DNA from: Listeria monocytogenes
GTDB lineage: Bacteria; Bacillota; Bacilli; Lactobacillales; Listeriaceae
Assembly (NCBI RefSeq): GCF_041765605.1
Contig: NZ_CP168900.1
Location: 2,682,001 to 2,746,000 of the forward strand
DNA: 64,000 bases
Reading direction: 5' to 3'
Positions 41,593 to 53,651 of the stretch are shown here, one piece after another. The notes beneath the pieces are model-generated. The model did no database searches. It was not told the origin of the DNA and worked only from the letters and a program-made list of their open reading frames with translations. The number at the start of each line of letters is the position of its first letter. Position 1 is the first letter of the stretch. The position numbers and the translations under genes are program-made.

Positions 41593-42096
41593 TTATCCTA
41601 ACAATTCTTCTACTGTTTTGCCACGAAGTTTCGCAACATCTTCAGCGTTTTTCAGTTGTTTAATTCCGTCGATTGTAGCACGTACCATGTTAATTGGTGT
41701 ATTAGATCCAAGCGATTTGGAAGATACATCAGCAACACCGGCAAGTTCTAGGACCGCACGAACGGGACCACCAGCAGTTACACCAGAACCGGCACTAGCT
41801 GGTTTAAGAAGAATTTCTCCGCCACCAAAATGTCCGACTACAGTGTGTGGAATAGTTGTGTCTACAGTTGGTACAAGCACCATGTTCTTTTTAGCATCCT
41901 CAACAGCTTTACGGATAGCATCTGGAACTTCTTGTGCTTTACCAGTACCGAAACCAACATGACCATTTTTGTCTCCAACAACAACAAGTGCTGTGAAACG
42001 GAAACGACGTCCACCTTTAACTACTTTAGCAACACGGTTGATTGTAACAACGCGTTCTTCTAAATCTAATTTGTTTCCATCAATTTGCTCAGGCAT
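41593..42096 (-). CDS. rpsE: 30S ribosomal protein S5
   Basis: 167 residues. Double-stranded RNA-binding domain ([40 protein letters not shown]) and C-terminal domain ([20 protein letters not shown]). Important for decoding fidelity; the loop near Lys-Gly-Gly-Arg is the spectinomycin contact. Confidence 0.98.
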
Positions 42097-42117
42097 GTAA
42101 TATGTCCCTCCTTCTTA

Positions 42118-42477
42118 TTAAAATTCTAGTCCATTTTCGCGAGCTGCTTCAGCAAGAGCTTTCACGCGGCCATGATATAAGTATCCTCCACGGTCAAAAG
42201 TGACAGAAGTAATACCTTTTTCGGAAGCACGTTTAGCAACTAGTTCGCCAACTTTGCTTGCTGCATCAACTTTGGATTCAGCAGAACCGAAATCTTTATC
42301 TAAATTAGACGCACTTGCAAGTGTCACACCATTTACATCATCAATAATTTGAGCATAAATGTTTTTGTTTGAACGGAATACGTTTAAACGTGGACGACTT
42401 TCAGTTCCAGAAATCTTAGAACGAACACGAGCATGTCTTTTTTTACGTACTTTATTTTTGTCGATTTTGGTAATCAC
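42118..42477 (-). CDS. rplR: 50S ribosomal protein L18
   Basis: 119 residues, the standard length, from a GTG at 42477 ([20 protein letters not shown]) with AGAGGTG upstream; the ORF is open 21 bases further. Binds 5S rRNA ([20 protein letters not shown]). Confidence 0.97.
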
Positions 42478-42516
42478 ACGACTCACCTCTTCTCTCATTT
42501 GCCTAATTAAGCGGCA

Positions 42517-43053
42517 TTATTTACCAGTTTTACCTTCTTTACGGCGTACATGTTCGCCTTCGTAACGAATACCTTTACCTTTATATGGCTCTGGTGGACG
42601 TACGGCACGAATGTTTGCAGCTAACTCGCCAACGTGTTCTTTGTTGTATCCTTTAACAATCACTTGTGTGTTTGCAGGAACTTCAATATCTACGCCTTTA
42701 GGAGCAACAAACTCTACTGGATGAGAGTACCCTACGTTAAGAACAAGCTTGTCGCCTTGTTTTTGCGCACGGTAACCAACACCGATAAGTTCTAATTTCT
42801 TTTCATAACCCTCGGAAACTCCGACAACCATGTTATTAAGAATAGCACGAGTTGTACCATGAAGTGCACGGTGGTTTTTATTATCAGTCGGGCGAGAAAC
42901 GTTAATTTCGTTGCCTTCGATTTTAATAGTAATTTCTGGGTTGAACTCTTTTACAAGTTCACCTTTAGGACCTTTAACTGTTGCTGTTGATCCATTAAGT
43001 GTAACTGTTACACCTGCAGGAATCACAATAGTTTTTTTACCTATACGGGACAT
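42517..43053 (-). CDS. rplF: 50S ribosomal protein L6
   Basis: 178 residues, two similar domains ([50 protein letters not shown]). Located near the factor-binding centre. Confidence 0.98.
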   Translation of the reverse strand: MSRIGKKTIVIPAGVTVTLNGSTATVKGPKGELVKEFNPEITIKIEGNEINVSRPTDNKNHRALHGTTRAILNNMVVGVSEGYEKKLELIGVGYRAQKQGDKLVLNVGYSHPVEFVAPKGVDIEVPANTQVIVKGYNKEHVGELAANIRAVRPPEPYKGKGIRYEGEHVRRKEGKTGK

Positions 43054-43083
43054 TTATTGCACCTCCTTATGGTTTACTTTTTC

Positions 43084-43482
43084 TTACCAAACGTATGCTA
43101 GTACTTCTCCGCCGACTTGTTTAGCACGGGCTTCTTTGTCGGTTAAAACACCTTGGGAAGTAGACACGATTGCGATACCTAGACCGTTAAGTACTTTAGG
43201 CACCTCAGTTGATTTTGCATATACACGCAAACCTGGTTTACTAATACGTTTCAAACCAGTGATTACACGTTCGCCAGTCGCTCCATATTTTAAGAAAACA
43301 CGGATTGTTCCAGCATTGTCATCTTCAATATATTCAACGTCACGGATAAAACCTTCACGCTTCAATATTTCAGCAATTTCTTTTTTGATTTTGGATGCAG
43401 GCAGTTCTAATTTATCATGTTTAACCATGTTTGCATTACGAATGCGAGTTAGAAAATCTGCAATTGGATCTGTCATCACCAT
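43084..43482 (-). CDS. rpsH: 30S ribosomal protein S8
   Basis: 132 residues ([40 protein letters not shown]). Central 16S rRNA binder; in E. coli S8 also represses the spc operon. Start could be the second Met (VMTDPIAD). Confidence 0.98.
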   Translation of the reverse strand: MVMTDPIADFLTRIRNANMVKHDKLELPASKIKKEIAEILKREGFIRDVEYIEDDNAGTIRVFLKYGATGERVITGLKRISKPGLRVYAKSTEVPKVLNGLGIAIVSTSQGVLTDKEARAKQVGGEVLAYVW

Positions 43483-43512
43483 GTATAATACCCTCCTTCC
43501 TTAAACTCTTTC

Positions 43513-43710
<198 letters not shown>

Positions 43711-43729
43711 CTACTAAAATTAGTTTTGA

Positions 43730-44269
43730 TTACTTTTGAAATGGCATCCCTAGTTGAGTTAGTAACTCATGAGATTCTTCATCACTTTTGGCAGTTGTAA
43801 CGATTACTACGTCCATACCGCGTACTTTTGATACTTGATCGTAATCAATTTCAGGGAAAATAAGTTGCTCTCTAACACCCAACGTATAGTTACCACGACC
43901 ATCGAAAGCTTTTTTCGATACGCCACGGAAATCACGAACACGTGGAAGTGAAACAGTAACTAATTTATCTAAGAAATCATACATGCGTTCACCACGCAAA
44001 GTTACTTTAGCACCGATTGGCATTCCTTCACGAAGACGGAAACCAGCGATAGAATTTTTTGCTTTTGTGATTACAGGTTTTTGACCAGTGATAAGAGCTA
44101 ACTCCTCAACTGCACTGTCTAAAACTTTCGCATTTGCTGTAGCGTCACCAACACCAGTGTTGATTACGATTTTATCTATTTTTGGAACCTCCATTACGGA
44201 GTCATAATTGAATTTGCTCATTAAAGCAGGAACAATTTCCTTAAGATATTGATCTTTAAGGCGATTCAT
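43730..44269 (-). CDS. rplE: 50S ribosomal protein L5
   Basis: 179 residues ([40 protein letters not shown]). Binds 5S rRNA with L18 and forms a bridge to S13. Confidence 0.98.
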   Translation of the reverse strand: MNRLKDQYLKEIVPALMSKFNYDSVMEVPKIDKIVINTGVGDATANAKVLDSAVEELALITGQKPVITKAKNSIAGFRLREGMPIGAKVTLRGERMYDFLDKLVTVSLPRVRDFRGVSKKAFDGRGNYTLGVREQLIFPEIDYDQVSKVRGMDVVIVTTAKSDEESHELLTQLGMPFQK

Positions 44270-44295
44270 GTAATATTCCCTCCTTCCTACGACTA

Positions 44296-44607
44296 TTATT
44301 TATCTATTACTTCACCGGATTTTTTTGCTACGCGTACTTTTTTGTCGCCTTTAACTTCGTATCCTACACGAGTAGGTTCGCCTGTTTTAGGGTCAATTAG
44401 CATTACGTTTGAAACGTGGATTGGTGCTTCAACATTCAAGATTCCGCCTTGCGGGTTGACGTTGGAAGGTTTTGTATGTTTTTTAACCATATTGATTCCT
44501 TCGATAAGTACGCGATCCTTTTTCGGAAATGCTGCGAGCACTTTGCCGGATTTGCCTTTATCTTTACCAGTAATAACTTTTACTTTATCACCTTTTTTGA
44601 CATGCAT
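44296..44607 (-). CDS. rplX: 50S ribosomal protein L24
   Basis: 103 residues with a KOW motif ([20 protein letters not shown]). Assembly initiator of the 50S subunit. Confidence 0.98.
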
Positions 44608-44644
44608 TGGTATAGCACCTCCTTGATTTCTTGGAACTTATTTT

Positions 44645-45067
<423 letters not shown>

Positions 45068-45092
45068 TCACAATCTATTTTTAACTTTTGAT

Positions 45093-45356
45093 TTAGATAA
45101 TTACTGCTTCTTCTACAACTTCTAGTAAACGGAAATGTTTAGTTGCAGACAATGGACGAGTTTCGGAAATACGAACTACATCGCCAGTTTTTGCAATGTT
45201 ATTTTCATCATGCGCTTTGAATTTTTTAGAATACTTCACGCGTTTACCGTACAAACCATGTTTCTTGTACGTTTCAACAACCACGGTAATTGTTTTATCC
45301 ATTTTATCGGATACAACACGACCAGTATAAACTTTACGTTGGTTACGGTCAGCCAT
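45093..45356 (-). CDS. rpsQ: 30S ribosomal protein S17
   Basis: 87 residues, OB fold ([40 protein letters not shown]). Primary 16S rRNA binder. Confidence 0.98.
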
Positions 45357-45383
45357 GTATTAAAACCTCCTTACGATTCTTTT

Positions 45384-45575
45384 TTAAGCAAGTTCTCTTT
45401 CTCGAACGATTGTTTTCATACGGGCAATTGCTTTACGAACCTCACGAATACGTGCGGTGTTTTCTAATTGACCAGTAGCTAATTGAAAGCGCAGGTTGAA
45501 GAGCTCTTCTTTCAAAGCTTTTTCTTGATCTTGGATTTCGGTAGTGGATAAATCACGGATATCATTAGCTTTCAT
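45384..45575 (-). CDS. rpmC: 50S ribosomal protein L29
   Basis: 63 residues from the ATG at 45575 ([20 protein letters not shown]), overlapping the rplP stop; the longer ORF from 45599 overlaps rplP coding sequence. Near the tunnel exit, docking site for trigger factor and SRP. Confidence 0.97.
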
Positions 45576-45999
45576 TTGCTTCACCACCAATTTCTTCACG
45601 TTTAACGATCTTAGTTTTGACCGGCAGTTTGTGTGCTGCTAGACGTAATGCTTCACGCGCTACATCTTCAGGAACACCTGCGATTTCAAACATAATTTTG
45701 CCACGTTTGACTGGGCTTACCCAACCTTCCGGAGCACCTTTACCTTTACCCATCCGAACCCCGATTGGTTTAGAAGTGTAAGATTTATGAGGGAAAATTT
45801 TAATCCAAACTTTACCGCCACGTTTCATGTAACGAGTCATTGCGATACGAGCTGCTTCGATTTGACGGTTTGTAATCCAAGAAGCTTCAACTGCTTGAAG
45901 ACCATATTCACCAAATGCAACTTCAGTTCCGCCTTTCGCGCGTCCACGCATGTTTCCGCGGAATTCACGACGGTATTTTACACGTTTAGGAACTAACAT
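45565..45999 (-). CDS. rplP: 50S ribosomal protein L16
   Basis: 144 residues ([40 protein letters not shown]). Organises the A-site finger and peptidyl transferase region. Confidence 0.98.
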
Positions 46000-46001
46000 T
46001 A

Positions 46002-46658
46002 TTATTTTCCTCCTTCCACATTGTTTTTCTTCGTAGGAAGGACTTCACCGCGGTAGATCCAGACTTTAACGCCTAGTTTACCATAAGTTGTGTCAGCTTC
46101 TTCCCATGCGTAGTCGATGTCGGCACGCAATGTATGAAGAGGTACTGTTCCTTCGCTATAGTGTTCAGCACGAGCGATATCCGCTCCGCCAAGACGACCA
46201 GATACTTGAGTTTTGATACCTTTTGCTCCAGCACGCATAGTACGTTGGATAGCTTGTTTTTGCGCACGACGGAAAGATACACGACCTTCCAATTGACGAG
46301 CGATATTTTCAGCAACCAATTTTGCGTCTAGGTCAGCACGTTTGATTTCTACGATGTTGATATGAACACGTTTTTGAGTAAGTTCGTTTAAGTTTTTGCG
46401 TAATGCTTCAACTTCAGAACCACCTTTACCGATAACCATACCAGGTTTTGCAGTATGAATAGTGATATTCACACGGTTAGCTGCACGTTCGATTTCTACA
46501 CGAGAAACAGAAGCGTCAGATAGACGTTTTGCAACGTAATCACGGATGCGTAAATCTTCATGTAAGAAGTCCGCATAATCTTTTTCCGCGTACCATTTGG
46601 AGTCCCAATCACGGATGACACCGATACGCATACCTATTGGATGTACTTTTTGACCCAC
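46002..46658 (-). CDS. rpsC: 30S ribosomal protein S3
   Basis: 218 residues with KH domain ([20 protein letters not shown]) and C-terminal domain ([20 protein letters not shown]). Part of the mRNA entry helicase. Confidence 0.98.
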
Positions 46659-46661
46659 GAA

Positions 46662-47018
46662 TTATCCCTCCTTCACTTCAGATACCACAACTGTAATGTG
46701 GCTAGTACGTTTGTTGATTGCACTTGCACGACCTTGTGCACGTGGACGGAAACGTTTAAGTGTTGGACCTTCGTCAACAAATGCTTCCTCTACTACAAGG
46801 TTGTTAATGTCTAAATCATAGTTATGCTCTGCGTTAGCAATAGCAGATTTTAATACTTTTTCAATAATTGGGGAAGCTGATCTTGGAGTATACTTCAAGA
46901 TTGCAATTGCTTCGCCAACTTGCTTGCCTCGAATTAAATCAATGACGATTCTAGCTTTGCGAGGAGCAATACGAACCGTTTTGGCAACGGCTTTTGCGCT
47001 TGTAACTTCACTTGCCAT
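46662..47018 (-). CDS. rplV: 50S ribosomal protein L22
   Basis: 118 residues ([40 protein letters not shown]). The extended loop lines the exit tunnel where macrolide resistance changes occur. Confidence 0.98.
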
Positions 47019-47038
47019 TAGGATATCCCCCTCTCAAA

Positions 47039-47317
47039 TTAGCGTTTAGTTTTTTTATCGTCGCCCGCATGACCGCGGTACGTACGAGTTGGTGCGAATT
47101 CGCCCAGTTTGTGTCCTACCATATCTTCTTGAACATAAACAGGAACGTGTTTACGTCCATCATATACTGCGATTGTTTGTCCAACAAAAGTTGGGAAAAT
47201 CGTGGAGCGACGAGACCAAGTTTTAATTACTTGTTTCTTTTCGCTTTCTGCTGCTGCTTCCACTTTCTTCATCAAGTGGTCATCAACAAAAGGTCCTTTT
47301 TTCAAACTACGACCCAT
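47039..47317 (-). CDS. rpsS: 30S ribosomal protein S19
   Basis: 92 residues from the ATG at 47317 ([20 protein letters not shown]), the standard start; the ORF runs on to 47359. GGAGGTT lies upstream. Head protein near S13. Confidence 0.97.
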   Translation of the reverse strand: MGRSLKKGPFVDDHLMKKVEAAAESEKKQVIKTWSRRSTIFPTFVGQTIAVYDGRKHVPVYVQEDMVGHKLGEFAPTRTYRGHAGDDKKTKR

Positions 47318-47404
47318 GACGGAACCTCCCTTCGCATAGTCAGGAAGCTGAGAACGCATGTCCTCGCTATCCTGCTACCAATTTTATTCAATCTATTGAT
47401 CCGA

Positions 47405-48238
47405 TTATTTTTTCTTACGACGACGTACGATAAATTTATCGGAGTTGTTGTTTTTCTTACGTGTTTTGTATCCAAGAGTTGGTTTACCCCATGGAGACAT
47501 TGGCGATTTACGGCCGATTGGAGCTTTACCTTCACCACCACCGTGTGGGTGATCGTTCGGGTTCATTACAGATCCACGAACAGTTGGGCGTTTACCCATC
47601 CAACGTGAACGACCTGCTTTACCGATGTTGATAAGTTCGTGTTGTTCGTTACCAACTTGACCGATTGTAGCACGGCAAGTAGCAAGGATCATGCGAACTT
47701 CACCAGAGTTTAAGCGGATTAATACGTATTTGCCTTCTTTACCAAGTACTTGAGCACTTGTTCCAGCAGAACGTACTAATTGTCCACCTTTACCAGGTTT
47801 CATTTCGATATTGTGGATAACAGTACCCACTGGAATATCTTTTAATTCTAGTGCATTACCGACTTTGATGTCAGCTTCTGCTCCTGAATAAATTGTTTGA
47901 CCTACTTCAAGGCCTTTTGCTGCGATGATGTAGCGTTTTTCTCCATCAGCATAGTTGATTAGAGCAATATTAGCAGAACGGTTTGGATCGTACTCGATCG
48001 TTGCAACGCGTCCAGGAATACCATCTTTGTTACGTTTGAAATCAATCACGCGGTATTGGCGTTTATGGCCACCGCCGTGATGACGAACAGTTAACTTACC
48101 TTGGTTATTGCGTCCGGCTTTCTTTTTAAGAGGACGTAGTAAAGATTTTTCTGGAGTACTTGTAGTAATCTCAGCGAAATCAGAACTAGTCATGTGCCGG
48201 CGCCCGTTAGTGGTAGGTTTATACTTTTTGATCGCCAT
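47405..48238 (-). CDS. rplB: 50S ribosomal protein L2
   Basis: 277 residues ([40 protein letters not shown]). The conserved His in HPHGGGEG is near the peptidyl transferase centre. Confidence 0.98.
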   Translation of the reverse strand: MAIKKYKPTTNGRRHMTSSDFAEITTSTPEKSLLRPLKKKAGRNNQGKLTVRHHGGGHKRQYRVIDFKRNKDGIPGRVATIEYDPNRSANIALINYADGEKRYIIAAKGLEVGQTIYSGAEADIKVGNALELKDIPVGTVIHNIEMKPGKGGQLVRSAGTSAQVLGKEGKYVLIRLNSGEVRMILATCRATIGQVGNEQHELINIGKAGRSRWMGKRPTVRGSVMNPNDHPHGGGEGKAPIGRKSPMSPWGKPTLGYKTRKKNNNSDKFIVRRRKKK

Positions 48239-48278
48239 TGTTTCCCCTCCTCGTTAGATTTATTTAAAGTTAGTCGAA

Positions 48279-48563
48279 TTATACTTCAAAGAATTGAATT
48301 TCTTTGCTGTCAGCTGTAACAGTAACAATCGCTTTACGGCGTTTGTTAGTGTAACCTGCATAACGGCCCATACGTTTAAGTTTGCCTTTGTAATTCATTA
48401 CGTTTACTTTAGCAACTTTTACGTCGAAAATTTCTTCAATTGCGTATTTTACTTGCGTTTTAGTTGCGCGAGTATCTACTTCAAATGTATATTTCTTATC
48501 GTCGAGAATGCTTGTAGATTCTTCAGTTACAACTGGGCGCTTAATGATGTCGCGTGCATCCAT
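48279..48563 (-). CDS. rplW: 50S ribosomal protein L23
   Basis: 94 residues ([40 protein letters not shown]). Tunnel-exit protein contacting SRP and trigger factor. Start overlaps rplD stop. Confidence 0.98.
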   Translation of the reverse strand: MDARDIIKRPVVTEESTSILDDKKYTFEVDTRATKTQVKYAIEEIFDVKVAKVNVMNYKGKLKRMGRYAGYTNKRRKAIVTVTADSKEIQFFEV

Positions 48564-49186
48564 TATGCGAGCACCTCCTCTACTTTTTCGACAGCTGCTT
48601 TAGTGATAATTAATTTATCATGTTTAGCAACTTCTAGTACTGAGATACTTTCAGCTGGAATAACTGTAATGCCTTGTAAGTTGCGTGCAGATAATTCTAC
48701 ATTTTCACTTTCACCAGCAACTACGATTAGTGCCTTAGTATCTACAGAGATATTTTTAAGAAAAGCCGCAAATTCTTTTGTTTTAGGTGCATCGAAAGTC
48801 AAACCTTCAAGTACAACTAATTTTTCTTCATTTACTTTAGAAGAAAGAATTGATTTAATCGCTAAACGACGAACTTTCTTAGGTAATTTGTAAGCATATG
48901 AACGAGGTGTTGGGCCGAATACGACACCACCGCCGCGCCATTGTGGGGAACGGATTGAACCTTGACGGGCACGACCTGTACCTTTTTGACGCCATGGTTT
49001 ACGTCCGCCACCACGTACTTCTGAACGATTTTTTACTTTGTGAGTCCCTTGACGTAGGGATGCACGTTGGCTCAAAATCACATCAACAACAACTTTTTCA
49101 TTTGGTTCGATACCGAAAACAGTGTCGTTTAAAGTAATTTCGCCAGCGTTTGTTCCATCTTGTTTAAGTAAGCTTAATTTTGGCAT
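48563..49186 (-). CDS. rplD: 50S ribosomal protein L4
   Basis: 207 residues ([42 protein letters not shown]). Its loop reaches into the exit tunnel; in E. coli L4 represses the S10 operon through the leader. Confidence 0.98.
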   Translation of the reverse strand: MPKLSLLKQDGTNAGEITLNDTVFGIEPNEKVVVDVILSQRASLRQGTHKVKNRSEVRGGGRKPWRQKGTGRARQGSIRSPQWRGGGVVFGPTPRSYAYKLPKKVRRLAIKSILSSKVNEEKLVVLEGLTFDAPKTKEFAAFLKNISVDTKALIVVAGESENVELSARNLQGITVIPAESISVLEVAKHDKLIITKAAVEKVEEVLA

Positions 49187-49211
49187 TCGTTAGTCCTCCT
49201 TTCCAAATGAA

Positions 49212-49841
49212 TTATTTTGCTTTAGTAGCAGTTTTAATTTGAACTAATGCTTTTTTAGCGCCTGGAACGTTACCTTTTACTAAAAGAACGTTCTTTTCAA
49301 CGTCTACTTTAACGATTTCTAGGTTTTGGATAGTGATTTGTTCTCCACCCATACGACCTGGAAGTAGTTTATTTTTGAAAACACGGTTAGGTGCTACTGG
49401 ACCCATTGAACCTGGGCGACGATGGTAACGGGAACCATGGGCCATAGGGCCGCGTGATTGTCCGTGGCGTTTAATAACACCTTGGAATCCTTTACCTTTC
49501 GATACGCCTGTCGCGTCGATGATGTCACCTTCTGCGAATACGTCTACTTTTACTTCTGCACCAATCTCATACTCGTCTAAGTTTACATCGCGGAATTCGC
49601 GAATGAAGCGCTTAGGAGTAGTATTGGCTTTTGCTACATGACCTTGTTCGGGTTTGTTTGACAAAATTGCTCTCTTATCTTCGAAACCGATTTGTACAGC
49701 TTCATAGCCGTCAGTTTCAACAGTTTTCTTTTGAAGTACCACGTTTTGTGCTGCTTCGATTACTGTTACTGGAATAAGTTCGCCGTTTTCAGTGAAAACT
49801 TGTGTCATCCCTACTTTTCTACCTAAGATTCCTTTGGTCAT
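49212..49841 (-). CDS. rplC: 50S ribosomal protein L3
   Basis: 209 residues ([40 protein letters not shown]). Early assembly protein near the peptidyl transferase centre. Confidence 0.98.
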   Translation of the reverse strand: MTKGILGRKVGMTQVFTENGELIPVTVIEAAQNVVLQKKTVETDGYEAVQIGFEDKRAILSNKPEQGHVAKANTTPKRFIREFRDVNLDEYEIGAEVKVDVFAEGDIIDATGVSKGKGFQGVIKRHGQSRGPMAHGSRYHRRPGSMGPVAPNRVFKNKLLPGRMGGEQITIQNLEIVKVDVEKNVLLVKGNVPGAKKALVQIKTATKAK

Positions 49842-49875
49842 GAGTCACACCTCCTGTTAATTTAATATTTTCTTA

Positions 49876-50364
<489 letters not shown>

Positions 50365-50370
50365 TTATCT

Positions 50371-50399
50371 ATTATACACGGGTTAGGGGTAGTAATCAA
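50371..50399 (-). promoter_or_regulatory. S10 operon promoter
   Basis: TTGATT (50399-50394), 17-base spacer, TATAAT (50376-50371) on the minus strand, a near-consensus sigma-A promoter for the whole ribosomal superoperon. Confidence 0.85.
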
Positions 50400-50512
50400 C
50401 CGCTTTTTGAAAAAAGTTTTAAGTTATTTTCATTGGAGCTATTATATAGAAGATTCTCGGTTTCGGTTTATCTTCAAACTGTCTGACAGAGCCATTCTGC
50501 TTATTTTATCCA

Positions 50513-50543
50513 AAAGAAAAAACATCCGTTAATATCGAATGTT
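50513..50543 (-). terminator. Terminator after fmnA
   Basis: Minus strand AACATTCG, loop ATATTAA, CGGATGTT (one T-G pair) then a T-rich run. It isolates the S10 promoter from the electron transfer genes upstream. The stretch 50400-50512 shows nothing else. Confidence 0.8.
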
Positions 50544-50544
50544 T

Positions 50545-51345
50545 TTAAGAAGTTCTTAGTATTACAAGTCCCGCAGTTAAAAGTATCATTATACATGCAG
50601 CAATTAGATCCCCGAAATGCCAATGCAGTATTCGGAATCGTGTGCGACCTTCGCCACCTTGATAACCTCGCGCTTCCATTGCATCTGCTAATTCTTCCGC
50701 GCGGTTAAATGAACTAACAAATAGCGGAATAAAAATTGGGACAACTACTTTCATTTGCTCGAAAAGATTGCCTTCACCAAAATCCACACCACGAGCTCGC
50801 TGCGCTTTCATGATTTTATCCGTTTCTCCCATGAGTGTTGGAATAAAACGAAGCGCCACCGAAATCATTAACGCAATGTCGTTCACCGGCACTTTGAGCA
50901 CTGCAAACGGACGAAGAATGTAAGCAATTGCGTCTGTCAGGTTCATAGGCGTCGTTGTGAGCGTGATAACGGTCGACATCATGATAATTAAGACAAAGCG
51001 CAAAAACACAAATACGCCGTTCAAAAGCCCAAATGAAGAGATTGTAAATGGACCCCAATCAAAATAAATCGTTCCGCCACTCGCAAATAGTATTTGCATT
51101 ACTACTGTAAATAAAATTAGCCAAATAAGTGGTTTTACACCTTTTATAAACACTTTTAACTTGATACCTGTCATTTGAATGACCATGAGTGTGAACAAAA
51201 CCATTAAGGCGTATGTCCACCAGTTATTCGCTAAAAATAAAATACCGATATAATAAAAGCCTGCTAAAAGTTTCGTTCGCGCATCCAGACCATGAATCAA
51301 GGACTCCCCTGGAACAAAACGACCTAATATTAGTTTTTCTATCAT
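50545..51345 (-). CDS. fmnA: EcfT-like flavin trafficking subunit FmnA
   Basis: 266 residues. It is a paralogue of EcfT: the same opening (LILGRFVPGESLIHGLDART), five membrane helices and both ARG coupling motifs (KAQRARGVDF, AMEARGYQGG). In L. monocytogenes this protein is reported to work with ECF components and RibU to move flavin to the outside for extracellular electron transfer. It lies 19 bases after dmkA and ends the operon. Confidence 0.9.
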   Translation of the reverse strand: MIEKLILGRFVPGESLIHGLDARTKLLAGFYYIGILFLANNWWTYALMVLFTLMVIQMTGIKLKVFIKGVKPLIWLILFTVVMQILFASGGTIYFDWGPFTISSFGLLNGVFVFLRFVLIIMMSTVITLTTTPMNLTDAIAYILRPFAVLKVPVNDIALMISVALRFIPTLMGETDKIMKAQRARGVDFGEGNLFEQMKVVVPIFIPLFVSSFNRAEELADAMEARGYQGGEGRTRFRILHWHFGDLIAACIMILLTAGLVILRTS

Positions 51346-51364
51346 TCAAAGAAGCCCCCTTTTC

Positions 51365-52324
51365 TCATGTCAATTGTTGAAGCGCTACACTCACTGCCAT
51401 TAAAATCGTCAACGTCGCATTAATTAATACGAAATTACGAATACCGATGACAAATGTTTTTGACTTCACTTGCTCTTTATTGAATTTCACTAAATTACGA
51501 TACACTGGATAAATTGTTATAAGAGATAATAGCATGATTGGATGCAAGAAGTTTATAGCCACTGAAATAATCACTGCTAAAAACGAAGCATAGTACAGAG
51601 CATTAAATAATAGGACGCCCATTTTTCTCCCTATATAGTATGGAAGTGTATAACGGTGATTCCTAATATCTTCATCTAAATCACAAAGATTATTTGCGAG
51701 CATGATATTAGCAATCGTGAAAATACATGGTAAGGATACCACACCTATCCGGATGATTTCTATTAGATTGAACTGAATCGTCACCATTTCTCCTTGCCAA
51801 AGCAAATTCGCGATTCCTGCATCGTATGCATTTACATATACAGCTAAGAAGAAAATCCCAAACCCCATCGTTACACCTGAAAAAATTTCACCTAACGGCA
51901 TACGAGAAAGTGGTACAGGACCAAATGTATATAAGATTCCTATACAAAAGCAGACAAACCCAATTAAGAGCACTAAAAGATCTGTGCGGAAAACTAACCA
52001 AACACCTAATCCTGTTGCAATGAAAAACATCAAGAAAATAGTTATAATAACTGTTCGCACAGGAATTTGCTCTTGTCCGATTACATTGCTGGTAGTTCGA
52101 TAATCGTAGTCATGATTATCTGTCGCCTTGCGATAATCCATATAGTTATTAATCGCTGTCGTGGTCAAGTCAAATATGAGCATAGAGCCGAAAAATATCA
52201 GCGTATTAATGGGTTTGAACATATCATATTGATATACAACGAATAGCGTTCCTAACATAAACGGAAAAACACTGGCTATCTTCGTTTGAATTTCAACCAA
52301 CTTTAGAAACGATGGTATTGACAT
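51365..52324 (-). CDS. dmkA: Demethylmenaquinone prenyltransferase (MenA-like) DmkA
   Basis: 319 residues, UbiA-type membrane protein with about eight helices. The prenyl-diphosphate motifs are NNYMDYRKATDNHDYD (first Asp-rich) and NNLCDLDEDIRNHRYT (second). It attaches a polyprenyl tail to dihydroxynaphthoate. In Listeria this second MenA-like enzyme is assigned to a dedicated demethylmenaquinone pool for electron transfer (lmo2635 in my recollection). Confidence 0.9.
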   Translation of the reverse strand: MSIPSFLKLVEIQTKIASVFPFMLGTLFVVYQYDMFKPINTLIFFGSMLIFDLTTTAINNYMDYRKATDNHDYDYRTTSNVIGQEQIPVRTVIITIFLMFFIATGLGVWLVFRTDLLVLLIGFVCFCIGILYTFGPVPLSRMPLGEIFSGVTMGFGIFFLAVYVNAYDAGIANLLWQGEMVTIQFNLIEIIRIGVVSLPCIFTIANIMLANNLCDLDEDIRNHRYTLPYYIGRKMGVLLFNALYYASFLAVIISVAINFLHPIMLLSLITIYPVYRNLVKFNKEQVKSKTFVIGIRNFVLINATLTILMAVSVALQQLT

Positions 52325-52344
52325 ATCCCCTTTTTAGCCCCTTT

Positions 52345-52385
52345 TCTAATTTATTGAGAGCAGAACCCAGATCGAATTCTGCTCA
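52345..52385 (-). other. Hairpin between fmnB and dmkA
   Basis: Minus strand GAGCAGAA, 11-base loop, TTCTGCTC, an 8-bp stem with no T run following. It lies in the leader of dmkA and could be a weak terminator of fmnB or an mRNA-processing element. Confidence 0.45.
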
Positions 52386-52405
52386 CTTTCTTCTATAATA
52401 ATAGT

Positions 52406-53500
52406 TTATTTTTCAAGCGTGTCCATTTGGAAATTTTTATCCGTTAATTCGAATTGACCTTTTAAGCCAGAAGTTTCGTATACTTTTTTCTCTTTACTAA
52501 TGAAAATAGCATCTACACCTTCGAATTGTTCAATATAGTCCATTCCGCCTTTAATTCCTTTGGAGAAAGTAGCGGTGGATAGACCGTCGCCGTCAATGGA
52601 TTTTTTAGATACGATTGAAACTCCAGCGATATCATTATCAAACGGATATCCTGTTTTCGGATCTAAAATATGGTGATATGTTTTACCATCAACTTCAAGG
52701 TAACGTTCATAAATACCAGAAGTTACAATCGACATATTAGATTCAGGGAGCTTCCCAATAACACTTCCTCGAGGAGAAAATGGATCTTGAATTCCGACAT
52801 TCCATTTGTTGCCATTAGGATTATTGCCTTGAACGTAGATGTTTCCGCCTAAATCTATGATAGAGGTAGTTACTTTATTATCTTTGAATACTTTTAACGT
52901 TTCATCGGTAATGAAACCTTTAGCAATTGCACCTAAATCGAGTTCCATGCCTTCTTTTTCCAAGTAAACAGTTTGATCTTCATCATTCATTTTAACGTCT
53001 TTGTAGTTAATTAATGGCAACACTGCGTCTATTTCTGCTTGAGAAGGTTTTCGAGCATCCGAAAAACCGATGTGCCATAAAGAGGTTAACGGTCCAATAG
53101 TAATATCGAAGCTACCGCCAGAGTTCTCGGAGTATTTAAGGCCTTCTTGAATTAAGTAGTATACGTCTTTCGATACTTTCACTGGCTTTTTACCAGCTTG
53201 TTCGTTGATTTTATCTACTTCAGAAGTTTTTTCTGAATCACTTGTGGTAATTTTGGCAGCTAAATCTTTGATTCGATCGAAGCCTTTATCAAGGACGTCT
53301 TCTTTGCCTTTGTCATAAATTTTAAGCGTTACAACTGTGCCCATCAGAAAATCCGTTTTGGAGTATGGTTGATCCATTAAATTTTTTGAATCGCTTGGTT
53401 CTTTTTTTGTTTCTTTACTAGAATTTCCGCACGCTGATACTACAAGTGCCAATATGATAACTGAAATTATTATTTTCCATTTCTTCATTAGCTTTTTCAC
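52406..53500 (-). CDS. fmnB: FMN transferase lipoprotein FmnB (ApbE family)
   Basis: 364 residues. Signal peptide with lipobox VSAC (Cys about residue 25). ApbE motifs: MGTVVTLKIYDKG, SGGSFDITIGPLTSLWHIGF, ELDLGAIAKGFITDE, YHHILDPKTGYPFDNDIAGV and GDGLSTATFSKG (metal-binding region). It transfers FMN from FAD to Thr in target proteins such as PplA on the outer face of the membrane. Confidence 0.94.
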   Translation of the reverse strand: MKKLMKKWKIIISVIILALVVSACGNSSKETKKEPSDSKNLMDQPYSKTDFLMGTVVTLKIYDKGKEDVLDKGFDRIKDLAAKITTSDSEKTSEVDKINEQAGKKPVKVSKDVYYLIQEGLKYSENSGGSFDITIGPLTSLWHIGFSDARKPSQAEIDAVLPLINYKDVKMNDEDQTVYLEKEGMELDLGAIAKGFITDETLKVFKDNKVTTSIIDLGGNIYVQGNNPNGNKWNVGIQDPFSPRGSVIGKLPESNMSIVTSGIYERYLEVDGKTYHHILDPKTGYPFDNDIAGVSIVSKKSIDGDGLSTATFSKGIKGGMDYIEQFEGVDAIFISKEKKVYETSGLKGQFELTDKNFQMDTLEK

Positions 53501-53591
53501 CTTTCTAAATCCGTGATCTTTACTTGAATAACTATAGCGTAAAAAAAGGAATAAATCTACAGTAAAAAGGCTTAATTCCTCTGTTTTTCGA

Positions 53592-53629
53592 TAAAAAAAT
53601 CGGCTAGCCCTAAAGATTAGGGCCAGCCG
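53592..53629 (-). terminator. Terminator of pplA
   Basis: Minus strand CGGCTGGCCCTAA and TTAGGGCTAGCCG form a 13-bp stem (one T-G or mismatch) with a 3-base loop, then a run of seven T. Confidence 0.92.
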
Positions 53630-53651
53630 TTTTGTACATAAATTGTGCTAA